A DNA stretch of 28,441 nucleotides from an uncultured Oscillospiraceae bacterium (GCA_958426425.1 CATZYY010000017.1:1-28441); one strand, 5' to 3'. Shown: positions 16,714 to 25,238, numbered from the stretch's first letter. The notes: generated by a model from the sequence alone, not told the origin. A program made the numbers and translations.

Positions 16714-18030
16714 TTATCGCTTGGAGTTGATATTGGTCTTGATCTCCTTCACAGTTTCGGCAAAAGCCGGGTCCTTTTTCATCTTTTTTTCAATCTGCTG
16801 AATGGAGTAGAGCACCGTGGAGTGGTCCCGGTTGTCAAAGACCTTGCCGATTTCGTCCAGGCTCAGGTTGGTCATGGACCGGATCAGGTACATGGCAATC
16901 TGCCGGGCGGATACGGCGTCACGGATGCGCTGCTGTCCGCGGATGACCGATTCCTCCAGACTGTAATACTTGGCAATGTACTCCAGAATGGTCTCCGGCG
17001 TGGGGATGTACTCGTTGCTGCGGCGCAGCATGTCCTGAATGGCCCGGGTGACGGTTTCCTCGTCGGTGTCATTGCCCAGCAGGTCCTTGTAAGCCAGAAT
17101 CTTGTTAATGGTACCCTCCAGCTGGCGGACATTGGCGGTGACGTTCTGGGCGATGTAGACGGCGATTTTGTCCGGCAGCTCCATGCCCAGCAGCGCCGCC
17201 TTGTTTTTGATGATGGCGAGGCGGGTCTCAAAATCCGGCGGCGTCACGTCCGCCAGAAGGCCCCACTCAAACCGGGTCCGCAGACGGTCGTCCAGCAGCG
17301 TCATCTCAGAGGGGGGACGGTCGCTGGTCAGGACAATCTGCTTGCCGGATTCATACAGGGTATTGAAGGTGTGGAAAAACTCATTCTGCACCTGTTCCTT
17401 GCCGGCCACGAACTGTACGTCGTCCACCAGCAGCAGGTCCGCCTCCCGATACTTGGCCCGGAATTCGTTGCCGCGGCCGGCCCGAATCAGCTCAATGAAT
17501 TCATTGATGAAATCGTCGCCCTTGATGTAGACGATTTTGGCCTTGGCGTCGTTGCGGCGGATCACGTTGGCGATGGCGTAGAGCAGATGGGTTTTGCCAA
17601 GGCCGGAGTCCCCGTAGATCAGCAGGGGGTTGTAATTCTGGGCCGGATGCTCCGCCACGGCCATGGAGGCCGCGTAGGCCAGCTTGTTGGACGGGCCCAC
17701 CACGAAGGTCTCAAAGGTAAACTCCGCGGAGGTGAAGCGGTCGCTCTGACGGTGGGTCTCCCCGCCGTTGAACTCCGCAAAGGCCTGATCGTCCAGAATC
17801 TGCACCTCGAAATCCGTGGAGAAGATATCGTGGAGGGAGGCCTTGATGTTTTTCATGAACAGGGATTCGATGTATCCCTTCTTGAAGTCGTTGGAGCAGT
17901 GGAGCAAAAAGGTATTGCCCCGGATATCCACCGCTTCCAGTTCATCGAACCAGGTGGCGATGGTGGTTTCCGACAGCTCGCCCTTCAATTGCTGGAGGAC
18001 GTTGTTCCACACGTCGGCGACGGAATTCAA
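16714..18030 (-). CDS. dnaA: Chromosomal replication initiator protein DnaA
   Basis: The AAA+ initiator that binds DnaA boxes, melts the origin and loads the helicase. Domain I starts NSVADVWNNVLQQLKGELSE. A short linker follows, then domain III with Walker A GDSGLGKT at 140-147, Walker B LLLVDDVQF and the LLDDRLRTRFEWGL arginine-finger segment. Domain IV has the DNA-binding signature DNRDHSTVLYSI near the end. I choose TTG 18030, since GAGAGGTG lies eight bases upstream and the product then begins M-NSVADVW as in relatives; GTG 18039 lies within that ribosome site. The product has 438 residues. It is transcribed from 18078-18106, away from rpmH. Confidence 0.97.
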   Translation of the reverse strand: MNSVADVWNNVLQQLKGELSETTIATWFDELEAVDIRGNTFLLHCSNDFKKGYIESLFMKNIKASLHDIFSTDFEVQILDDQAFAEFNGGETHRQSDRFTSAEFTFETFVVGPSNKLAYAASMAVAEHPAQNYNPLLIYGDSGLGKTHLLYAIANVIRRNDAKAKIVYIKGDDFINEFIELIRAGRGNEFRAKYREADLLLVDDVQFVAGKEQVQNEFFHTFNTLYESGKQIVLTSDRPPSEMTLLDDRLRTRFEWGLLADVTPPDFETRLAIIKNKAALLGMELPDKIAVYIAQNVTANVRQLEGTINKILAYKDLLGNDTDEETVTRAIQDMLRRSNEYIPTPETILEYIAKYYSLEESVIRGQQRIRDAVSARQIAMYLIRSMTNLSLDEIGKVFDNRDHSTVLYSIQQIEKKMKKDPAFAETVKEIKTNINSKR

Positions 18031-18077
18031 AAAGAACACCTCTCTCTAGTAAAAAATAGACAAAATCACATGGTATC

Positions 18078-18106
18078 AGTATAACAAAAAGACGAGACGA
18101 TTACAA
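18078..18106 (-). promoter_or_regulatory. Promoter of dnaA
   Basis: On the minus strand TTGTAA (18101-18106), a 17-bp spacer and TATACT (18078-18083) precede dnaA by about 50 bases. The surrounding 18050-18290 is AT-rich. One DnaA-box-like TTATCCACC lies at 18178-18186, which could allow autoregulation. Confidence 0.6.
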
Positions 18107-18263
18107 CACTTATTCTAATATAAAGATTGAATTTTTCGCTTGATCAAAGAAACAACATATAGAGGTAAATTTCTGTTTTATCCACCAGATTTTGAATAGA
18201 CTTTATTTTTTATGCCGAAAGCGTAGAAAAAGAGACCATTTTTCAGGAATTTTCAAGTTATTC

Positions 18264-18292
18264 TTGACACATTTTGAAAAAGTCTGTATACT
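18264..18292 (+). promoter_or_regulatory. Promoter of the rpmH operon
   Basis: Perfect TTGACA (18264-18269), a 17-bp spacer and TATACT (18287-18292). The roughly 110-base leader that follows can form GCGTC/GACGC (18300-18314) and TCCATCC/GGATGGA (18331-18348) stems before the rpmH ribosome site. Confidence 0.8.
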
Positions 18293-18407
18293 ATTCTCTG
18301 CGTCGCAAGGACGCGGACAAGTTTACTGCGTCCATCCGTCAGGATGGATGTCGAGTAAGCGGCGCCTCCAGGGGCGACCGCAATTCTGACAGGAGGTGTC
18401 TTAAGTT

Positions 18408-18548
18408 ATGGCAACGAAGCGTACCTATCAGCCCAAGAAGCTGCATGGCCAGAAGGTCCATGGTTTCCGCAAGAGAATGGCTACTGCCAACGGCCGCAAG
18501 GTCCTGGCCCGTCGCCGCGCCAAGGGCCGCGCCCGCCTGTCCTATTGA
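18408..18548 (+). CDS. rpmH: 50S ribosomal protein L34
   Basis: A 46-residue, highly basic protein. It begins MATKRTYQPKKLHGQKVHGF and continues with RKRMATANGRKVLARRRAKG, the nearly invariant L34 core (RMxTxNGRKVLxRRRxKGR). L34 is buried in 23S rRNA of the large subunit. AGGAGGTG lies about ten bases before ATG. The gene is divergent from dnaA, the conserved position beside the origin in Firmicutes, and is followed by rnpA. Confidence 0.96.
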   Translation: MATKRTYQPKKLHGQKVHGFRKRMATANGRKVLARRRAKGRARLSY

Positions 18549-18591
18549 TCTGGAAAGCAAGCGCGGGAGACACTTGTGATAAGACGCCATC

Positions 18592-18628
18592 AGGGACGGC
18601 GGGAATTTGTAAGGATTCCTCCGTCCCT
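18592..18628 (+). promoter_or_regulatory. Hairpin between rpmH and rnpA
   Basis: AGGGACGG (18592-18599) pairs with CCGTCCCT (18621-18628), continued by GGAAT/ATTCC inside. No T-run follows. It may be an attenuator or RNA-processing site that sets the high rpmH to low rnpA ratio. Confidence 0.4.
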
Positions 18629-18667
18629 CATTGAGTTTCTGTTCTCACACGACAAGGCGGGTTTGAC

Positions 18668-19015
18668 ATGAAGCGAGCGGTGACCCTGAAAGAAAATCAC
18701 GAGTTCCGGCGGCTGTACCAAAAGGGAAAGTCGGCGGTCAGCGGCTGCATGGTGGTCTATTGCCGGAAAAATCGCCTGGGCCACAATCGCCTGGGGCTGA
18801 CGGCCTCGGTAAAGCTGGGCCACGCGGTGGTCCGCAACCGCTGTCGGCGCCGCCTGCGGGAGGTGTATCGCCTTCACCAGGGGCAGCTGCGCCAGGGGTA
18901 TGACATCATCTTGGTGGCCCGGGGAAGAACGGCCACCGCCTCCTGGCAGGAGATGTGCGATACCTTTGGGCGGCTTTGCCGGAAGCTGGGGCTCTGGGAG
19001 GAGAAATTGCCATGA
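18668..19015 (+). CDS. rnpA: Ribonuclease P protein component
   Basis: A 115-residue basic protein that binds the RNase P RNA and helps it mature the 5' ends of tRNAs. It starts MKRAVTLKENHEFRRLYQKG and has the conserved RNA-binding signature VVRNRCRRRLREVYR (about 55-69) followed by GYDIILVARGRTA. The length is usual. The ribosome site is weak (AAGGCGGG). The stop overlaps the yidD start (ATGA at 19012-19015), so the two are coupled. Confidence 0.95.
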   Translation: MKRAVTLKENHEFRRLYQKGKSAVSGCMVVYCRKNRLGHNRLGLTASVKLGHAVVRNRCRRRLREVYRLHQGQLRQGYDIILVARGRTATASWQEMCDTFGRLCRKLGLWEEKLP

Positions 19016-19221
19016 AACATGTGCTCAAGGCCCTGATCCGGTTTTATCAGGTGGCCATCTCTCCTTACCGGCCCCGTTGCTGCAACTATATTCCCACCTG
19101 CTCCCAGTACGCTTTGGAGGCCATTGAGAAATACGGCGCCCTGAAGGGCGGCTGGATGGCTTTTCGGCGGATCCTGCGCTGCAATCCCTTTCACAAGGGC
19201 GGTTACGACCCGGTTCCCTAG
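19012..19221 (+). CDS. yidD: Membrane protein insertion efficiency factor YidD
   Basis: A 69-residue protein with an amphipathic N terminus (MKHVLKALIRFYQVAISPY) and the family core RCCNYIPTCSQYALEAIEKY, ending with ILRCNPFHKGGYDPVP. It sits on the inner membrane face and aids YidC-dependent insertion. ATG 19012 overlaps the rnpA stop and lies just upstream of yidC, the standard order. The frame extends upstream inside rnpA, but the family start is this ATG. Confidence 0.95.
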   Translation: MKHVLKALIRFYQVAISPYRPRCCNYIPTCSQYALEAIEKYGALKGGWMAFRRILRCNPFHKGGYDPVP

Positions 19222-19280
19222 CGGCCGGAACGGGGCTCATCCACCCCGCCGGTCCATTTCACTTTGGAGGAAATGAACCT

Positions 19281-20414
19281 ATGTTTTCAACCATTGGATA
19301 CTACATTTGTATCCCCTTTGCCGCGCTGATGCGCCTGTTCTACAATCTGACGGGCTCCTATGGTGTGGCCATTATCCTCTTTACCCTGGTGATCAAGCTG
19401 ATTCTGCTGCCCTTCCAGATGAAGTCCAAAAAAGGCATGGTGCGGATGAACCGGATGTCCGGCAAAATGGAGGAAATCCGGAAGAAGTACGCCAACAACC
19501 AGGCCAAGATGAACGAGGAGATGCAGAAGTTCTATCAGGAAGAGGGCATCAATCCCATGAGCGGATGCCTGTGGAGCTTTCTTCCTCTGCCCATTCTGCT
19601 GGCTCTGTACTACATCATCCGGGAGCCCATCGTCTACTTCATGAACTTCGGCGGCCGGGAGGCCGGTCAGGCTGTGGTAGAGGCTGCCCGGGAGCTGATT
19701 CAGGGGGCCGGCATTGAGCTGACCACCAACGCGGCCTATGAGCAGATCGAGATCGCCAACATCATCAACAGCCAGTTCCCCGATTTCATTGCCCAGCATG
19801 AGGGCTGGGTCAACGTCAATTATCACTTCCTGAACCTGGATCTGACCGCCCAGCCCAGCAGTGCCTTTGGCCAGCTGAGCGGAGGTCTTTCCTGGGCTCT
19901 GATTGGACTGATCCTCATCCCCATCATTTCCGGCGCCCTCAGCTTCCTGCTGAGCAAGGTGACCATGGGTCAGAACAAGATGGAGGGTTCCGCAGCGGCC
20001 ACCGGCAAGACCATGATGTGGCTGATGCCTCTGATGTCCATTTATATTGCCTTCATCATGCCTGCCGCCCTGGGCGTGTACTGGATTGCCCAGAGCGCCT
20101 TCTCCATCGTGCAGGAGTCCATTATGGGCCGGTTCTACACCAATAAGCTGGAAGCTGAGGAGACCGCCCGCTATGAGGCCAAGGAGGCTGACCGCAAGCG
20201 CCGCCAGGAGGAGGCAAAGCTTCTCCAGGAAAAGCAGCGCCAGCAGGCCGCCCAGAAGCAGAGCCTGAAGGAAAAGCGCAAGGCCGCTCAGGATGCCAAG
20301 GCCGCCAAGGCCAAGAAGGCCTCCACCAGCACCACCGAGGCCGGCCGGGTGGGAGACCGCCCCTATGCCCGGGGCCGGTCCTACCGTGAGGATCGGTATG
20401 ACAGTGAACAGTAA
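19281..20414 (+). CDS. yidC: YidC/Oxa1-family membrane protein insertase
   Basis: A 377-residue insertase for membrane proteins, working alone or with Sec. The first membrane segments are in MFSTIGYYICIPFAALMRLF and GVAIILFTLVIKLILLPFQM. A coiled, charged cytoplasmic hairpin follows (KSKKGMVRMNRMSGKMEEIR), then GCLWSFLPLPILLALYYI, a larger than usual extracytoplasmic loop, LIGLILIPIISGALSFLLS and the last pair around MMWLMPLMSIYIAFIMPAAL. The C-terminal tail is a long Lys/Ala/Gln-rich helix (about 285-355). There is no lipoprotein signal of the SpoIIIJ type. The ATG has GGAGGAAA upstream. It lies with rnpA-yidD-jag. Confidence 0.95.
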   Translation: MFSTIGYYICIPFAALMRLFYNLTGSYGVAIILFTLVIKLILLPFQMKSKKGMVRMNRMSGKMEEIRKKYANNQAKMNEEMQKFYQEEGINPMSGCLWSFLPLPILLALYYIIREPIVYFMNFGGREAGQAVVEAARELIQGAGIELTTNAAYEQIEIANIINSQFPDFIAQHEGWVNVNYHFLNLDLTAQPSSAFGQLSGGLSWALIGLILIPIISGALSFLLSKVTMGQNKMEGSAAATGKTMMWLMPLMSIYIAFIMPAALGVYWIAQSAFSIVQESIMGRFYTNKLEAEETARYEAKEADRKRRQEEAKLLQEKQRQQAAQKQSLKEKRKAAQDAKAAKAKKASTSTTEAGRVGDRPYARGRSYREDRYDSEQ

Positions 20415-20429
20415 GGAGCTTGTTACGGA

Positions 20430-21287
20430 ATGAGAGAGTTTATTGATGTAACGGGCAAAACCGAGGACGAGGCCATCCAGAACGCCCTGCGTCAGCTTGG
20501 CCTGGACCGGGATGATGTGTCCGTTGAAATTCTGGAGCGTGCCAAATCCGGCTTTTTAGGACTGGGCAGCTGCCCGGCCAAGGTCCGGGTCTACTACGGT
20601 GAGGAGAGCGAGCCTACTCCGGAGCCTGTGGCGGAGGCGCCCAAGCCTCCCAAGGCACCCAAGCCCGCCCTGGAGAAAAAAGAAGAGCGGAAGGAGGAGC
20701 GCAGCGCAGCGCCCAAGGCCCCCAAGGCGCCTAAGCCTCCCAAAGCCCCAAAGCCCGCTGCCCCCAAGGAGGACGCAGAACCGGCTGCCCCTGTCAGCCC
20801 CGAGGACTACGGTCCGGAGGTGGACGACGAAAAGGCCCAGGCCATCCGCACCTTCCTGTCCGGTCTGCTGGAGCAGATGGACAGCAAGGCGGATATCCGG
20901 GTGTATCTGCCGGAAAAGGGCCGCTATAAGGTCATTCTGGAAGGTCAGGATCTGCGGACGCTGATCGGTCGCCGGGGTGAGACTTTGGACGCCATCCAGC
21001 AGCTGACCAGCTATGCCGTCAACCGCAGCGGCGGCGGCCGGGTCCGGGTCCAGCTGGACGCCGAGGGCTACCGGAAAAAGCGGGAGCAGAGCCTGCAGCA
21101 CCTGGCCCACAAGGTGGCCGCCAAGGTGGTCAAATACCGCCGGAACTTCACCCTGGAACCCATGAACGCCTATGAGCGCCATGTGATCCACACCGCGTTG
21201 CAGGATGTGCCGGGCGTTACCACCTACTCCACCGGTACCGAGCCGGGCCGCCGGGTGGTCGTAGCCTACGACAAGGACAAGAAGTAA
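20430..21287 (+). CDS. jag: RNA-binding protein Jag/KhpB
   Basis: A 285-residue three-domain protein. The Jag-N domain (about 1-52) has FIDVTGKTEDEAIQNALRQL and LERAKSGFLGLGSCPAKV. A Pro/Lys/Ala linker (about 58-120) has many PKAPKP repeats. The KH domain has GRRG at 180-183, and the R3H domain has Arg250 and His254 in ERHVIH. Jag/KhpB binds RNA and, in relatives, affects cell elongation and sporulation; it lies beside yidC almost everywhere in Firmicutes. It starts 15 bases after yidC, with AAGGAG upstream. It ends the operon, with a terminator 14 bases later; mnmE, the usual next gene, is absent here. Confidence 0.94.
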   Translation: MREFIDVTGKTEDEAIQNALRQLGLDRDDVSVEILERAKSGFLGLGSCPAKVRVYYGEESEPTPEPVAEAPKPPKAPKPALEKKEERKEERSAAPKAPKAPKPPKAPKPAAPKEDAEPAAPVSPEDYGPEVDDEKAQAIRTFLSGLLEQMDSKADIRVYLPEKGRYKVILEGQDLRTLIGRRGETLDAIQQLTSYAVNRSGGGRVRVQLDAEGYRKKREQSLQHLAHKVAAKVVKYRRNFTLEPMNAYERHVIHTALQDVPGVTTYSTGTEPGRRVVVAYDKDKK

Positions 21288-21301
21288 AAAACGTCCCTCC
21301 G

Positions 21302-21333
21302 CGCCCGTCCGGTAACACCGGACGGGCGTTTTT
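21302..21333 (+). terminator. Terminator after jag
   Basis: CGCCCGTCCGGT pairs with ACCGGACGGGCG around AAC and is followed by TTTTT: a 12-bp perfect stem. Confidence 0.92.
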
Positions 21334-21347
21334 CATCCCCCTTTTGC

Positions 21348-21376
21348 TTGACATTACGGAAAAAACATGGTACAGT
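21348..21376 (+). promoter_or_regulatory. Promoter of the glyS T-box operon
   Basis: TTGACA (21348-21353), a 17-bp spacer and TACAGT (21371-21376), starting 15 bases after the jag terminator. Confidence 0.75.
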
Positions 21377-21383
21377 ACGCACG

Positions 21384-21626
21384 ATACCCAACAAAAGCGC
21401 AACAGGGAACAGTATTCCGTTTTGGCCGGTAAAGAGAGAGGGCGGCTGGTGCGAGCCCTTCCGGAAAAACGGAGGAAGGCCCCCTGGAGCTGCGGGGAGG
21501 AAATGCCCCGCCGGATACCGCCGTTATCGGAAAAGGAAGTGCGCATCAGCCAGATGCGAATTCAGGTGGGACCACGGACAAGAACTTGTTCGCCCTGAGC
21601 CGAAAACCGGCTCAGGGCGTTTTTTG
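21384..21626 (+). promoter_or_regulatory. Glycine T-box leader with terminator
   Basis: Stem I shows the AGTA S-turn in GGAACAGTATTCCG, the AGAGAG element, the apical GGCTGGTGCGAGCCC and, on the return strand, GAAGGC with specifier codon GGC (Gly) at 21478-21480. The T-box proper, AGGTGGGACCACGG (21564-21577), contains TGGGACC (TGGNACC), which pairs with uncharged tRNA ends. It is followed by a 12-bp terminator (21591-21602 with 21608-21619) and six Ts. Uncharged tRNA-Gly should favour the antiterminator and glyS expression. Confidence 0.92.
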
Positions 21627-21657
21627 CCGTTTTGAGCCAAGAATTTGAGGAGGAAAC

Positions 21658-23079
21658 ATGAAAAACACCGAAAAGACCATGGAGAAGATCGTGGCCCTGT
21701 GCAAGGGCCGGGGTTTTATCTTCGCCGGCAGCGAGATCTACGGCGGCCTTGCCAACACCTGGGACTACGGCCCCCTGGGCGTGGAGCTGAAGAACAACGT
21801 AAAAAAGGCCTGGTGGAAGAAGTTCGTTCAGGAGAACCCTTATAACGTCGGGCTCGACGCCGCCATTCTCATGAATCCCCAGACCTGGGTGGCCTCCGGC
21901 CATCTGGGCGGCTTCTCCGATCCCCTCATGGACTGCAAGGAGTGCAAGGAACGCTTCCGGGCCGACAAGCTGATCGAGGACTGGGCCGGGGAAAACGGCG
22001 TGGACCTGGGCAAGCCCATCGACGCCTTCTCCCAGGAGGAGATGAAGAATTTCATCGAGGAGCACAACATTCCCTGCCCCAGCTGCGGCAAGCACAATTT
22101 CACCGACATCCGGCAGTTCAACCTGATGTTTAAGACCTTCCAGGGCGTCACCGAGGATGCCAAGAACACCGTGTACCTGCGGCCGGAAACCGCTCAGGGC
22201 ATCTTTGTCAACTTCCAGAACGTCCAGCGTACCACCCGGAGAAAACTGCCCTTCGGCGTGTGCCAGATCGGAAAGTCCTTCCGCAACGAGATCACCCCGG
22301 GCAACTTTACCTTCCGCACCCGGGAGTTTGAGCAGATGGAGCTGGAGTTCTTCTGCAAGCCCGGCACCGATCTGGAGTGGTTCCAGTATTGGCGCGGCTT
22401 CTGCCGTGACTGGCTGCTGGGCCTCAATATGAAGGAGGAGAACCTGCGCCTGCGGGATCACAGCCCCGAGGAGCTGTGCTTCTACTCCAAGGGCACCACC
22501 GACTTTGAGTTCATGTTCCCCTTCGGCTGGGGCGAGCTGTGGGGCGTGGCGGACCGCACCGATTACGATCTGACCCAGCATCAGAACACCTCCGGCAAGG
22601 ATATGACCTACTTTGACCAGGAGACCAATGAGCGGTATATCCCCTATGTGGTGGAGCCCTCCCTGGGCGCCGACCGTGTCACTCTGGCCTTCCTGATCGA
22701 GGCCTACGACGAGGAAGTGGTGGACCCGGCCAAGAACGACGTCCGCACCGTCATGCACTTCCATCCGGCCCTGGCCCCCTTCAAGTGCGCCGTGCTGCCC
22801 CTGTCCAAGAAGCTCTCCGACAAGGCCCGGGAGGTCCAGGCCGAGCTTTCCAAGGAATGGATGGTGGACTACGACGACACCGGCTCCATCGGCAAGCGCT
22901 ATCGCCGTCAGGACGAGATCGGCACTCCCTACTGTGTCACCGTGGACTTTGACACCGTGGGCGACGCCGAGAAAGCAGGCGACAACTGCGTTACCGTCCG
23001 TGACCGGGACACCATGGAGCAGGTCCGTATGCCCATCAGCGAGCTGAAGGCGTACCTGGCTGAGAAGCTGGCCTACTAA
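21658..23079 (+). CDS. glyQS: Glycyl-tRNA synthetase (alpha2 type)
   Basis: A 473-residue class IIa synthetase of the homodimeric kind, charging tRNA-Gly. It starts with GFIFAGSEIYGGLANTWDYG, has four zinc-type cysteines (CKEC and CPSCG), motif 2 FRNEITPG from Phe208, ELWGVADRTDYDL and motif 3 EPSLGADRVTLAFL. The anticodon-binding domain is C-terminal (about 365-473, APFKCAVLPLSKK). No beta subunit is present or needed. GAGGAGG lies six bases before ATG. Controlled by the glycine T-box directly upstream; its specifier agrees with the enzyme. Confidence 0.96.
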   Translation: MKNTEKTMEKIVALCKGRGFIFAGSEIYGGLANTWDYGPLGVELKNNVKKAWWKKFVQENPYNVGLDAAILMNPQTWVASGHLGGFSDPLMDCKECKERFRADKLIEDWAGENGVDLGKPIDAFSQEEMKNFIEEHNIPCPSCGKHNFTDIRQFNLMFKTFQGVTEDAKNTVYLRPETAQGIFVNFQNVQRTTRRKLPFGVCQIGKSFRNEITPGNFTFRTREFEQMELEFFCKPGTDLEWFQYWRGFCRDWLLGLNMKEENLRLRDHSPEELCFYSKGTTDFEFMFPFGWGELWGVADRTDYDLTQHQNTSGKDMTYFDQETNERYIPYVVEPSLGADRVTLAFLIEAYDEEVVDPAKNDVRTVMHFHPALAPFKCAVLPLSKKLSDKAREVQAELSKEWMVDYDDTGSIGKRYRRQDEIGTPYCVTVDFDTVGDAEKAGDNCVTVRDRDTMEQVRMPISELKAYLAEKLAY

Positions 23080-23090
23080 ATTCAGAAAAC

Positions 23091-23128
23091 GGCGGCAGGG
23101 CCGCGGGGTGACCCGCGGCCCTGCCGCC
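23091..23128 (+). other. 17-bp perfect hairpin between glyS and the sulfatase-fold gene
   Basis: Bases 23091-23107 pair perfectly with 23112-23128 around GTGA. It is GC-only, has no T-run on the plus strand, and ends about five bases before a weak GGGAAGA ribosome site. Confidence 0.6.
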
Positions 23129-23142
23129 GGAGCGGGAAGAAC

Positions 23143-25119
23143 ATGAAAAGACGATTGGTGAGAAAACCGAAAATGCCCCGGACCCTAGGCCCCTGGTGGC
23201 TGCGGTGCGCATTATGCGTGGCCGCCGCCTTCTGCATGGGCCTTGGAACCGGCGTAGCGGTCCAGTGGGTGGCCACCGGGTCCCTCTCCACCGTGTGGGA
23301 GTGGTTCGTCAAATGGCCCAGCTACCTGCTACTGACGGCGACAGGCCTGGGAGCCCTGGTGCTGACATTGGGAGCCCTGGTGGGACGGCTGTGGATTGCC
23401 GGGGCTTTGGTTGGCGCCGTGTCCCTGATTTTGTCCCTGGTGGACTACTTCAAAAACGCCATCAACGGCACGCCCCTCTCCCTGGCGGACTTTGGTCTCG
23501 CCACCCAGCTGGGGCAGGTGGCCGGTGTGGCGGGAGACCTGACCCCTCCTGTGGATTTCTGGATGGCTCTGATCGCCGTGACGGTCTGTGTGGGACTGCT
23601 GACGGTAACAGCGCCCCTGACCCGGATTGTCGGGCGGTGCCGTTTTTTGGCCTTTTCCCTGTCGTTGACGGCAGTCCTGGGCCTGGGCTGCGATACCGGC
23701 GCGGCCCGGGCGGCGGATCTTTTTCAGGTTGACATCATCACCCGCTTGGACGCCGCCTCCAGCCACGACACCTACGGCCTGCTCCTGAGCCTGTGGCGGG
23801 ACGCCTTCCTCCAGGACAAGGAGGCCCCGGAGGAATACGGACCGGAGTATATGGCGGCGGTGCTGGACCGGATCGACGAGATTTTGCTGGAAAACGGGGA
23901 AACCGATGCGGCCCCGGCGGAACAGACGGCGCCCAACATCCTCATGGTGCTCTCCGAGTCCTTCTATGACGTGACCAAGCTGCCGGGCCTTACCTTTGAC
24001 AGTGACCCTCTGGAGAACTTCCACGCCCTGGAGGCCGAGAGCATCAGCGGCGATTTCCACAGCCATTACCTGGGCTACGGCACCGGGTACATCGAGATGT
24101 CCATGCTCTATGGTATCAACAACCTGGACTTTGGTCCCGGCACCAACATCTGCTTCCTGGAGGACGACCTCTACGAGCGGTTCGACTCCCTGGCGGAGCA
24201 GTACACCAGCGGCGGGGACTATCGGGCGGCACTGCTCCACGGCTACGACGACAGCCTCTATAATCGCACCGTCACCTATCCCCTGCTGGGCTTTTCCGAC
24301 CTGCTGTTTTCCGCTGATATTCAGGCTTTGGGTATTGAGCGGGAGGACGGGGTCTACGGCGGCTACTACATGCGGGACGGCTACTTCTATCAGGGCATGC
24401 TGAACCGGATGGAGGCCATCAACGCCGGCGGACAGCGGGCCTTCCTCTATGGCATCACCATGGAGAACCACCAGCCCTTTAACCCGGATAAATTCGGCTA
24501 TGAGTGTCAGGTGGGCGTCACCTGTGACGCGCTCAGCCAGGAGGATATGGATATCGTCCGGGTCATGGTAGAGGGCATCACCCGGGCCGATCAGGCCCTG
24601 GGCGAGCTGACCGACGCCCTGCAGCAGTCAGAAGAGCCCACGATTCTGGTCTTCTTCGGGGACCATCGGCCCAACCTCTTTATGACCGACGGAGACACGG
24701 TGTACACCAAGCTGGGCCTGTGCCCGGACAACGACACCACGGAGTGGACGGCGGATGAGATCAACGATCTCTACTCCACCGACTATCTGATCTGGGCCAA
24801 CGACGCCGCGCTGCTGCAGGGCCTGGAGGGCACGGAGCGGGACAGCAGCATTACCGCCATCGGTCCCCAGCTGCTGGAGCTGACCGGCGGCACCGTGTCC
24901 CGGTACTGGGCCTTGCTGGAGAAGGTCAGTGAGGTGTGCCTGACCAACACGGAGCTGTATTTTGTGGATGGAGAGGGCGTCCCCTCCTATTCCCTGGAGG
25001 ATGCTGCCCTGACCGACCAGCAGCGAGAGCTTCTGGCGCTGCGAGATGATGTGATGTATGACGCCCTCTACGGTGAGCAGTACATCACCGCCGCCATGAA
25101 TGAGCCGGCTGGCACCTGA
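23143..25119 (+). CDS. LTA synthase-family phosphoglycerol transferase-like membrane enzyme
   Basis: A 658-residue protein with about five N-terminal membrane helices (roughly 20-45, 60-80, 85-108, 140-160, 168-188) and an extracellular alkaline-phosphatase/sulfatase-fold domain. The metal and nucleophile residues of LtaS can be aligned: Glu272 (LSESFYD), Thr314 in GYGTGYIE as the phosphoryl acceptor, and Asp507-His508 in FFGDHRPN. ENHQPFN matches the substrate-site histidine segment. The family moves glycerol-phosphate from phosphatidylglycerol to surface polymers; the acceptor here is unknown, since many gut Clostridia lack classical lipoteichoic acid. It follows glyS across a perfect hairpin and may be co-transcribed. 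The start ATG has only a weak GGGAAG site. Confidence 0.88.
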   Translation: MKRRLVRKPKMPRTLGPWWLRCALCVAAAFCMGLGTGVAVQWVATGSLSTVWEWFVKWPSYLLLTATGLGALVLTLGALVGRLWIAGALVGAVSLILSLVDYFKNAINGTPLSLADFGLATQLGQVAGVAGDLTPPVDFWMALIAVTVCVGLLTVTAPLTRIVGRCRFLAFSLSLTAVLGLGCDTGAARAADLFQVDIITRLDAASSHDTYGLLLSLWRDAFLQDKEAPEEYGPEYMAAVLDRIDEILLENGETDAAPAEQTAPNILMVLSESFYDVTKLPGLTFDSDPLENFHALEAESISGDFHSHYLGYGTGYIEMSMLYGINNLDFGPGTNICFLEDDLYERFDSLAEQYTSGGDYRAALLHGYDDSLYNRTVTYPLLGFSDLLFSADIQALGIEREDGVYGGYYMRDGYFYQGMLNRMEAINAGGQRAFLYGITMENHQPFNPDKFGYECQVGVTCDALSQEDMDIVRVMVEGITRADQALGELTDALQQSEEPTILVFFGDHRPNLFMTDGDTVYTKLGLCPDNDTTEWTADEINDLYSTDYLIWANDAALLQGLEGTERDSSITAIGPQLLELTGGTVSRYWALLEKVSEVCLTNTELYFVDGEGVPSYSLEDAALTDQQRELLALRDDVMYDALYGEQYITAAMNEPAGT

Positions 25120-25140
25120 GAGATCCTATTTGAAGGCTGA

Positions 25141-25178
25141 AGCGCTGCGCAGGTTATCCTGCGCGGCGCTTTTGTTTT
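25141..25178 (+). terminator. Terminator after the LTA synthase-like gene
   Basis: AGCGCTGCGCAGG pairs with CCTGCGCGGCGCT around TTAT, with one wobble, then TTTGTTTT. Confidence 0.88.
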
Positions 25179-25238
25179 GGCCGGGGCGTATCCGTAAAAC
25201 ACGTCCCCCGGAAAAAGGGTTATTCTTTTTTGAGAATA

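Noticed and set aside
18031..18039. GTG 18039 as start of dnaA
   Set aside because: It lies within the GAGAGGTG ribosome site; TTG 18030 has correct spacing and gives the conserved N terminus.
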